Source: a bacterium (GTDB taxonomy: Bacteria; Desulfobacterota; Anaeroferrophillalia; Anaeroferrophillales; Tharpellaceae). Taken from it: a stretch of DNA of 5,234 bases. The notes beneath the pieces are model-generated. The model worked only from the letters and a program-made list of their open reading frames with translations. It made no database searches and was not told the DNA's origin. The stretch is from contig JAOZKP010000207.1 in NCBI GenBank assembly GCA_029935295.1, positions 1 through 5,234 on the forward strand, written 5' to 3'. This document shows, in pieces, positions 1-5,234 of this stretch; position 1 is the stretch's first letter; every line of letters begins with the position of its first letter. The position numbers were made by a program, and so were the translations under genes.

Positions 1-390
1 AGGGTTGCTGAAAACCTGATGTACCTGGAATACGATGACCCGCTTCTAATAGATACCAACAACAGTGACGCGGTTGCCACTAAGTACCCGCAGGCCACCG
101 CCAGTGATGGCGATACCGGCACAATCGCCGACATGGACTACACCGTTAGGACTAAAGCCAGTGCCAAATGGTTCACAGTCACACAGGGAAAACAACTCTA
201 TTATATCCGCTGGGAGATAGTAACCGGCAACAGTGCGGTCAGTGGGACTCCGGATAGCAAGGTAAAACTTATCCGTATTTTTACGGCCTTCGAAAAAAAG
301 GATACAGATACAGGTGATATCATCCTTGGCGGCTATAACCCCACCAAAATCGGCCCGACAATTATAACCTTTAAAGTGGATAAGAGCTGA
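1..390 (+). CDS. pilV: PilV-like type IV pilus minor pilin, C-terminal part (5' truncated by window)
   Basis: The reading frame is open from base 1 to the TGA at 388-390, so the gene starts upstream; the ATG at 19 is probably internal. The visible 129 residues begin RVAENLMYLEYDDPLL and continue with YTVR, a YYIRWEI strand and KVKLIRIFTAFEKK. This is the layout of the globular C-terminal part of PilV-like minor pilins of Geobacter/Desulfuromonas relatives, where an 'LAE..M..L.YDDPLL' helix is followed by 'YTVxWxV' and 'KxIxVxV' strands. The hydrophobic N-terminal helix and prepilin peptidase site would lie upstream and cannot be checked. PilV-type pilins join PilW and PilX in the inner-membrane priming complex that starts pilus assembly. 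The stop overlaps the start of the pilX-type gene by one base, supporting joint translation. The assignment is by resemblance from memory; another minor pilin such as PilW or FimU is possible. Confidence 0.65.
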   Translation, partial: RVAENLMYLEYDDPLLIDTNNSDAVATKYPQATASDGDTGTIADMDYTVRTKASAKWFTVTQGKQLYYIRWEIVTGNSAVSGTPDSKVKLIRIFTAFEKKDTDTGDIILGGYNPTKIGPTIITFKVDKS

Positions 391-392
391 TG
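388..392 (+). other. TGATG stop/start overlap coupling the PilV-like and PilX genes
   Basis: The TGA stop of the upstream minor pilin (388-390) shares its last base with the ATG start of the next gene (390-392). Only weak ribosome-binding candidates precede it (GTGGA at 376-380 and AAGAG at 382-386), so translation of the second gene probably depends on ribosomes finishing the first. This start is preferred over the internal ATG at 420 because it keeps the short polar leader ending in Gly that a prepilin needs. Confidence 0.6.
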
Positions 393-863
393 ACTAACAC
401 ACTTAAAGACAATCGGGGAATGGCTCTGGTCATATCCCTGCTGATCATGACGGTTGCCGCCATGATGGCCATCGGGATCGCGACAAGCTCGACGATCGAC
501 GGACAGATATCCCGTAACCAGCGGGATATGGAAAAAGATTTTTTTATTGGCGATGGCACCAACCAGATAAAGATTGGCAAGATCCTCACAGACAATACGC
601 TGGCTCCCACAGTTCTGACTGAACCAGAGGTAAAAAAGCCCGGTGATAGTGATGAGACTCTGTCTGATCTTGACAACCTGCCAACTCCACCAAAATACCG
701 GGGCCGAATCAGTTATTTATTCCGGAGAACTGTCTCTCCCGGCTTCTCTATAGAGAATGCCACCAGTTTTAAATTTTATTACTACACGGTCAGAACCAAT
801 TCCCGACGTGACAATCGTGACAGAACCACCATTAAAACAACCGAAAAAAAACTGGGTATATAA
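390..863 (+). CDS. pilX: PilX-type minor pilin (PilX N-terminal domain protein)
   Basis: This 157-residue protein is a type IV pilus minor pilin of the PilX family. A short polar leader (MTNTLKDNRG) is followed by a hydrophobic helix, MALVISLLIMTVAAMMAIGI, at about residues 11-30. The predicted prepilin peptidase cut lies between Gly10 and Met11. Position +5 after the cut is Ile rather than the Glu of major pilins, as is common in PilX- and GspK-like minor pilins. The next segment (SSTIDGQISRNQRDMEKDFF) is a somewhat degenerate form of the 'TSTIEIQIAGNEKLYKRAFY' stretch of PilX_N proteins. The C-terminal part ends in strands with an aromatic FKFYYYTVR motif and a basic tail. There is no Cys. 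PilX works in the priming complex with PilV/PilW and is thought to help place PilY1 at the pilus tip, which fits pilY1 lying 33 bases downstream. Confidence 0.85.
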   Translation: MTNTLKDNRGMALVISLLIMTVAAMMAIGIATSSTIDGQISRNQRDMEKDFFIGDGTNQIKIGKILTDNTLAPTVLTEPEVKKPGDSDETLSDLDNLPTPPKYRGRISYLFRRTVSPGFSIENATSFKFYYYTVRTNSRRDNRDRTTIKTTEKKLGI

Positions 864-885
864 TCTATCGCCCACTCTAGAAACT

Positions 886-890
886 GAGGT
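886..890 (+). promoter_or_regulatory. Ribosome binding site for pilY1
   Basis: GAGGT ends 6 bases before the ATG at 897, a good match to the Shine-Dalgarno consensus at normal spacing. It supports this start, which also places a complete signal peptide at the N-terminus. The site lies in the 33-base gap after pilX, which shows no terminator-like hairpin. Confidence 0.7.
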
Positions 891-896
891 GTTAAT

Positions 897-3800
897 ATGT
901 CTACGCTCTCAAAACAATCTTTTCTCTTTATCTTAATAGCCGGTTTAATGCTGATTCTGTCAGCACCGGCACTCTCTCTCGATACCGACATCTACGCTAT
1001 CAATCCAAGGCCCAATGTTGCTATCCAGTTCGACACCTCCGGAAGTATGGGAGCCGGACTTTACGAGAACGGAGTTAACTACAAACAGGTCTACGCCTCA
1101 GCCTGCGAACAAACAGATGGTGGTTATACGGCTTACGATAAAAACGATACGGCTAAGAGTGGTGGAGGTACTAAAAACCCCTATTACAAAAAATTTATCG
1201 ACCCTGAGGATCCGTTGTATACAGAGTTTGATCTTGATGAAATTGTGTTACTTAAAGGAAGCCCGGGTTTGAGTGTTAGTGACGATAAAATGACAATGGT
1301 TGGTGACACAGGCCACCCAGAACATTACTGGGACTATGACAATATTATACGTACCAATACTAAATTAGTTGCCGGCAAGCTGGTAACTATCGATCCGGGG
1401 CTAGATGCTCGTTTGACTGTTGACGAAGTTGACCAGACTATCTATCTTGATGAAAAACCTTTACCCCTGGATCGTAATATTACATTAAACAACATCAAGG
1501 ATTACGAAGATGGCACAACCATCAATCTTGGTTTTGCCGGTACCATGGAAGCACCGGGATTGTATTTTACCGGATATGACTGCACCAATAGCGGTGCAGG
1601 CAACTTGCATGAAGCCAGCAACGATGAAACATACATCTACTTCCTCGCTAAAATGAACCGGGTCTTTATGATGATGGCATACCAACTTTTCACCGAGGCA
1701 TACGACCCAGGGTGGGGTTTCTACGGTTGTCTGGAAAAATCGGTTTTATTGAACCACAAAATCCCTCTATTAGAAGACGAAATATGGACTGACGTTACTC
1801 TCAAACAGCCTATAATCTCTCCCAATTACCCTGCTCAATACAAAGATAGAGATAAAGCGGTAAAACTTGGCACGATCACCCAGCCCGGAGCCATTAAAAT
1901 AAAGTTGCACTTTGTCGAGTTGGATTTGTACACTGATAATAATGATAAAATTAAAATTAAAGACTTAGAAAATAAGGACCTACTAGGTAAAATCACTTAT
2001 TCCAGCAACAAATCCAGCTCTTTCTATTCAGCTGAATACAGCTTGACCGGAACCTCAAAACGCGGCCTGATAATAAAATTTATAACTGATGGAGCTGATA
2101 CCGTTAGTAAGGGCTTCAAGATAGATGGTTACAGTTACAGTTCTACATCCAGTTCCGGCGGTTACACAATGAAAACCCGGCTCGATGCGGTGCGTGAGGC
2201 TATTCTCTTTGTTATCGATGATACCCGTGGCGATATAAACTGGGCTCTTTCCGGCTTTGATGACGGTGATGGTGCCGATATCAGGCAGCCATTTAACCCG
2301 GAACACGCCAACGACGATGCTACGCGCCAAAACATAATCGAACAACTAGAGAAATTTGTCGCTGAGGGAGGGACTCCATTAGGTGAATCGATGCAGGATA
2401 TATTCAATCACTTTCATAAAAAACAGAAAGATTTTAACATTTGTTCAAGACAGTTTGCGATCCTGATTTCCGATGGATTTCCTTCTGTAGATACTCACTG
2501 GGACCGACTTGACAGCAATGTAACAATGAAGGATTTTGATGGTGACGGCTGGACCGCCGACCCATCGCAGAACACTGACCCTAACTATCTAGATGATGTA
2601 ACCCATTATATGTACACCCATGTTTTTCGGAATTCAGGCTTTGGCGATGAGATTGATGACCCGGCCAACTCCTTTGACAATATAACAACCCATACCTTAA
2701 GTTTTGCAATGGATCTGCCGCTGCTGACCGATGCGGCTGAAGATGGCGGCGGGGTCGCACTGGTCGCCAATAGTAGCCAGCAGATGGTCAATGCCCTACG
2801 TTCCCTGGCTATGCTGGCAATAAAAAGTGCCTCGTATGTTGCCCCGGTTATATCGGTCGATACAGCCAATAAAACTCAAAGTGGAGAGTGGCTCTATATG
2901 GCATTCTTTAAGCCCACCAGTGAGCGCTGGGTCGGCAACCTGAAGAAATACAAACTCGTAAGAAAACAGAAAGATGGTGACTGTCCCGGTCGCACCAAAG
3001 AAGAGTGGGTAGTTACCGATACTGGTGGAGATGAGAGCGATGCCCTTGACTGTGATGGTCAGTTCCTGGATGATTCAAAATCTTACTGGAGCAGTGTAAT
3101 CGATGGCGGTGAAGTAACCGAAGGCGGCGTTGGTGAGAAACTGCGTGCCAAAGTAAAAGCCTCATTTGAGAACAAGACTTACTATTCCGGGAGAAACATT
3201 TATGTCTTGAAAAATGAAGTTGATGATTCTTTTCCGAATCCGGTTGCATTCAATCCCACCAATATATCTAATGAAGACCTGGGTGTTGCCGACGACCTTG
3301 AGCGTTATAAACTCATAAATTATATTCATGGCTACACCTATACTGCGGATGCAACCACTTACGCTCCGGCTGCATACAGAAACTGGCCTTTGGGCAGTTT
3401 TATCCATTCCAACCCTAACCTGATCACCTATGAGACCGTCACAGATGGCAAAACTTATATTATCATTGGCAGCAATGATGGCATGATTCATGTCTTTGAT
3501 GATACAAATGGTGATGAGGTGATAGCTTTCATCCCTGAAGATCTTTTGCCGCGTCTCAAAGAGATGAATCCTGACAAAGCAGCTACCGGCTATAAAGATA
3601 GCCCTCTTTTCTACATCGACGGCCAAACTTCATATTATCAGACATTCTCTAACGAAGGAAAATCTGAACCCAAACAACTGATCTTCGGTCTGCGCCGGGG
3701 CGGCAGTTCTTACTACTCGTTGAATGTTGGAAATTCTGATCCCAGCCAATGGACACTGAAATGGCATCTCTACGATGACTCCGACAAATTCACTGAAATG

Positions 3801-5069
3801 GGAGAGAGTTGGTCCAAGATCGAACTCATGCCGATCCGCATTAAAGATGGGGTTAATACAAAAATTACTGTCGCCGGAGTTTTAGGTGCTGGCTATGACC
3901 CTGAATATGATGACACCTCTACCATTGAAAGCAGCAACAGCGACAAACCCGGGGCAGCACTTTATGTCATAGACATTCTTGCCTCGGATGCCAGCGGTGT
4001 TTCACTCCTGAAAAAAGTAGGTTATAAACTTCAAGATGGAGATGAAACTGTTTATATGCACTATGCGATACCAGCCAACCCGGCGGTCGTCCCCAATAAA
4101 TACGGTCGCTTGAAAACCATCTATTTCACTGATCTTGGAGGTCAACTGTGGAATCTTGATTATGACACCGAAAAGTTCACTTTTGCCACCAAACCGCGCC
4201 TGGTTTTCAGTGCCAATCCTGGTTCCAATGCCAATAGTGGCGACAAAAATGGCGGCTCAATAGTCGGCAGCAAGGATACCGGTCGAAGGATGTTTTATTC
4301 TCCAACTATCACCCTTATGGGAGGATGTAATTATCGCTATAGTAGTAAAGAAGCTTGTGATTATAAAGATCTTGATAAAAATGGTGGGACCGGCAGTGAA
4401 GCTTGTGGGTGGAAAACTCGGGACTCGGATACCTATGCCCTGGTTGTCGGCACCGGTGACCGGGTAAATCCCAACCGTCAGGATGTCAACAACCGAATCT
4501 ATATGATCCTTGACACCAATGAAGATGAGCCTCTTGATGAAACCAATCTTTTCAATGTCACCATGGACGATATTGACATTGACAACACAGACATCACCGA
4601 ACTGGAAAAAACCTCAATGCGTAATTATCTCTCCACAACGAATGGCTGGTATATAAAACTGGAGGATATTAATGATTCATATCAACACGACGGTGAAAAA
4701 ATTCTTGCTCACCCATTGATCTTTAATGGAGCCGCCTACGTACCCAGTTTCACACCGATAACTGATGATGTGTGCCTGCCCAAAGGTGAGGCTAAAATCT
4801 ATGCACTCCATTATTGTGATGGTACTGCTGCTGTAAATTTCTTTAAGGGTAATGATGATACCAGTGGAGGAGATGATCCAGTTGCCAAATTTGACTATAG
4901 AGACCGTTATAGGACTATTGGCGAGTCACTTCCTTCAAGTCCTAAGGTTATTATTCGAGAAGGAAAGGCAGAAATCTTTATCAGTGTTGGTGGCGGTCTG
5001 CCAACAATTGAATCGAAGCTCGGTCTCAAACCAATCGAAGTAATCAACTGGCGTGAGTTAAGGAATTAA
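897..5069 (+). CDS. pilY1: PilY1-type pilus tip adhesin with vWA domain, inserted CUB-like domain and C-terminal PilC/PilY1 propeller
   Basis: This 1390-residue exported protein belongs to the PilY1/PilC family, which sits at the tip of type IV pili and acts in adhesion, surface sensing and control of pilus retraction. Residues 1-27 form a Sec signal peptide with likely cleavage after SAPALS. NPRPNVAIQFDTSGSM (36-51) is the first vWA strand with the DxSxS metal site (Asp46, Ser48, Ser50). The vWA fold resumes at about 426 (helix LDAVREAILFVIDD) with metal-site residues Thr493 in GGTPLGESM and Asp526 in LISDG, and ends near 650. The intervening insert includes a CUB-like domain at about 300-416. 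The C-terminal propeller, from about 826, shows WPLGSFIHS (830-838), GSNDGMIHVFD (858-868), GLRRGGSSY (931-939), YFTDLGGQLW (1076-1085), GTGDR (1185-1189) and GEKILAHPLIFNG (1266-1278). It is longer than the roughly 1160-residue Pseudomonas protein, mainly because of the insert. The usual propeller calcium loop is degenerate at 1065-1073. The family call is firm; ligand and sensing role are inferred. Confidence 0.92.
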   Translation: MSTLSKQSFLFILIAGLMLILSAPALSLDTDIYAINPRPNVAIQFDTSGSMGAGLYENGVNYKQVYASACEQTDGGYTAYDKNDTAKSGGGTKNPYYKKFIDPEDPLYTEFDLDEIVLLKGSPGLSVSDDKMTMVGDTGHPEHYWDYDNIIRTNTKLVAGKLVTIDPGLDARLTVDEVDQTIYLDEKPLPLDRNITLNNIKDYEDGTTINLGFAGTMEAPGLYFTGYDCTNSGAGNLHEASNDETYIYFLAKMNRVFMMMAYQLFTEAYDPGWGFYGCLEKSVLLNHKIPLLEDEIWTDVTLKQPIISPNYPAQYKDRDKAVKLGTITQPGAIKIKLHFVELDLYTDNNDKIKIKDLENKDLLGKITYSSNKSSSFYSAEYSLTGTSKRGLIIKFITDGADTVSKGFKIDGYSYSSTSSSGGYTMKTRLDAVREAILFVIDDTRGDINWALSGFDDGDGADIRQPFNPEHANDDATRQNIIEQLEKFVAEGGTPLGESMQDIFNHFHKKQKDFNICSRQFAILISDGFPSVDTHWDRLDSNVTMKDFDGDGWTADPSQNTDPNYLDDVTHYMYTHVFRNSGFGDEIDDPANSFDNITTHTLSFAMDLPLLTDAAEDGGGVALVANSSQQMVNALRSLAMLAIKSASYVAPVISVDTANKTQSGEWLYMAFFKPTSERWVGNLKKYKLVRKQKDGDCPGRTKEEWVVTDTGGDESDALDCDGQFLDDSKSYWSSVIDGGEVTEGGVGEKLRAKVKASFENKTYYSGRNIYVLKNEVDDSFPNPVAFNPTNISNEDLGVADDLERYKLINYIHGYTYTADATTYAPAAYRNWPLGSFIHSNPNLITYETVTDGKTYIIIGSNDGMIHVFDDTNGDEVIAFIPEDLLPRLKEMNPDKAATGYKDSPLFYIDGQTSYYQTFSNEGKSEPKQLIFGLRRGGSSYYSLNVGNSDPSQWTLKWHLYDDSDKFTEMGESWSKIELMPIRIKDGVNTKITVAGVLGAGYDPEYDDTSTIESSNSDKPGAALYVIDILASDASGVSLLKKVGYKLQDGDETVYMHYAIPANPAVVPNKYGRLKTIYFTDLGGQLWNLDYDTEKFTFATKPRLVFSANPGSNANSGDKNGGSIVGSKDTGRRMFYSPTITLMGGCNYRYSSKEACDYKDLDKNGGTGSEACGWKTRDSDTYALVVGTGDRVNPNRQDVNNRIYMILDTNEDEPLDETNLFNVTMDDIDIDNTDITELEKTSMRNYLSTTNGWYIKLEDINDSYQHDGEKILAHPLIFNGAAYVPSFTPITDDVCLPKGEAKIYALHYCDGTAAVNFFKGNDDTSGGDDPVAKFDYRDRYRTIGESLPSSPKVIIREGKAEIFISVGGGLPTIESKLGLKPIEVINWRELRN
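1794..2144 (+). other. Segment encoding a CUB-like domain inside the PilY1 vWA region
   Basis: Residues about 300-416 of the PilY1 protein follow the CUB pattern in order. They show IISPNYP (306-312) then Y (315), QPGAIKIKLHF (329-339) matching 'xPxGxxIxLxF', and LDLYTDNNDKIKIKD (342-356) matching 'FxLExxxxCxYDxLxIxD'. LLGKITYSS, LIIKF (391-395) and TDGADTVSKGFKIDGY (397-412) match 'LxVxFxSDxSxxxxGFxxxY'. Asp350 and Asp398 sit where calcium-binding CUB domains have their conserved Asp residues, while the usual Glu after the 'FDL' strand appears to be Tyr345. There is no Cys, so the two disulfides of animal CUB domains are absent. A Ser/Gly linker (413-422) joins it to the rest of the vWA domain. 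CUB domains bind proteins or carbohydrates; the ligand here is unknown. Confidence 0.72.
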
Positions 5070-5080
5070 TTAAAAAATAA

Positions 5081-5088
5081 AGGGGGAG
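5081..5088 (+). promoter_or_regulatory. Ribosome binding site for the exported protein downstream of pilY1
   Basis: The purine-rich AGGGGGAG ends 6 bases before the ATG at 5095, a strong Shine-Dalgarno match. It fixes the start of the next gene, 25 bases after the pilY1 stop. The intervening AT-rich gap has no hairpin followed by a T run, so transcription probably continues from pilY1. Confidence 0.7.
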
Positions 5089-5094
5089 ACAGCT

Positions 5095-5234
5095 ATGAAA
5101 AGCTATCGACAAAAAATATCTATGGTCATCATAATGACTTTTTTTCTCAGTTCATTGGCTTTTGCTGTTGAACGACCAACCTCATCTCAAAACCACCGGG
5201 TTGAAAGTAGAATTAGTTATGGAAAGTTATATAA
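5095..5234 (+). CDS. Exported protein of unknown function, N-terminal 46 residues (3' truncated by window)
   Basis: An open frame begins at ATG 5095 and runs without a stop to the window edge. It is preceded by a strong ribosome binding site and starts 25 bases after pilY1. The product opens MKSYRQKISM, then a hydrophobic stretch (VIIMTFFLSS), and LAFA followed by VERPTSS. This is a classic Sec signal peptide with an AxA-type (AFA) cleavage site after residue 24. No Cys follows the cleavage site, so it is not a lipoprotein. The mature part seen so far (VERPTSSQNHRVESRISYG) is polar and gives no family I recognise. Its place in the operon suggests a periplasmic or surface protein connected with the pilus tip machinery, but that is inference from position only. 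Confidence 0.7.
   Translation, partial: MKSYRQKISMVIIMTFFLSSLAFAVERPTSSQNHRVESRISYGKLY

Noticed and set aside
402..434. Missing Glu at position +5 of the PilX mature helix as a defect
   Set aside because: Ile or another hydrophobic residue at +5 is usual for PilX/GspK-like minor pilins, so it is not an anomaly.
539..545. Run of seven T's in pilX as a phase-variation tract
   Set aside because: It simply encodes Asp-Phe-Phe-Ile in the conserved post-helix segment and is too short to suggest phase variation by itself.
371..676. Minus-strand open frame of 101 codons opposite pilX
   Set aside because: It lies entirely opposite the well-supported minor pilin genes and has no recognisable domain; it is a shadow of the + strand coding sequence.
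2130..2165. Short direct repeats (GTTACA units) at the end of the CUB-like segment
   Set aside because: They arise from repeated Tyr-Ser codons in a Ser/Gly linker; the units are few and imperfect, so no repeat array is supported.
3162..3626. Minus-strand open frame of 154 codons opposite the start of the PilY1 propeller
   Set aside because: The + strand encodes conserved propeller motifs here (WPLGSFIHS, GSNDGMIHVFD). The reverse frame has no family resemblance or plausible context.
5060..5080. AT-rich gap after pilY1 as a possible terminator
   Set aside because: AATTAATT is a short palindrome, but there is no GC-rich stem followed by a T run, and a strong ribosome binding site follows at once.

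Overview
The window holds the distal part of a type IVa pilus minor-pilin/tip-adhesin operon, all on the + strand: the 3' end of a PilV-like minor pilin gene (1-390), a complete pilX-type minor pilin gene (390-863), a complete and unusually long pilY1 gene (897-5069), and the first 46 codons of a further exported protein (5095-5234, cut by the window edge). Spacing is tight (a 1-nt stop/start overlap, a 33-nt gap and a 25-nt gap), with no promoter or terminator visible between genes, so the four look co-transcribed.

The gene order (pilV-like, pilX, pilY1), the PilX N-terminus and the Geobacter/Desulfuromonas style of PilY1 (N-terminal signal peptide, vWA domain, C-terminal Neisseria PilC/PilY1 beta-propeller) suggest a Gram-negative bacterium of the Desulfuromonadales or related former Deltaproteobacteria. 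This placement rests on family resemblance recalled from memory. Base composition looks moderate (mid-40s percent GC by eye, not calculated).

In known systems the minor pilins PilV/PilW/PilX form a priming complex that starts pilus assembly and carries PilY1 at the pilus tip, where it acts in adhesion and surface sensing. The product of 897-5069 keeps the hallmarks: a vWA metal site (DxSxS at residues 46-50, Thr493, Asp526) and the C-terminal propeller. It also has two unusual properties. First, about 370 residues are inserted inside the vWA fold, and the second part of this insert (about residues 300-416) reads as a cysteine-free CUB domain, a fold best known from animal extracellular proteins. 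Second, the DxDxDGxxD calcium loop expected just before the 'YxGDLxGxxW' blade of the propeller is degenerate (residues 1065-1073). Together these point to a tip adhesin with an added ligand-binding module and altered calcium control. There is no gene-free stretch over 300 bases, and I saw no RNA genes, mobile elements or CRISPR arrays.
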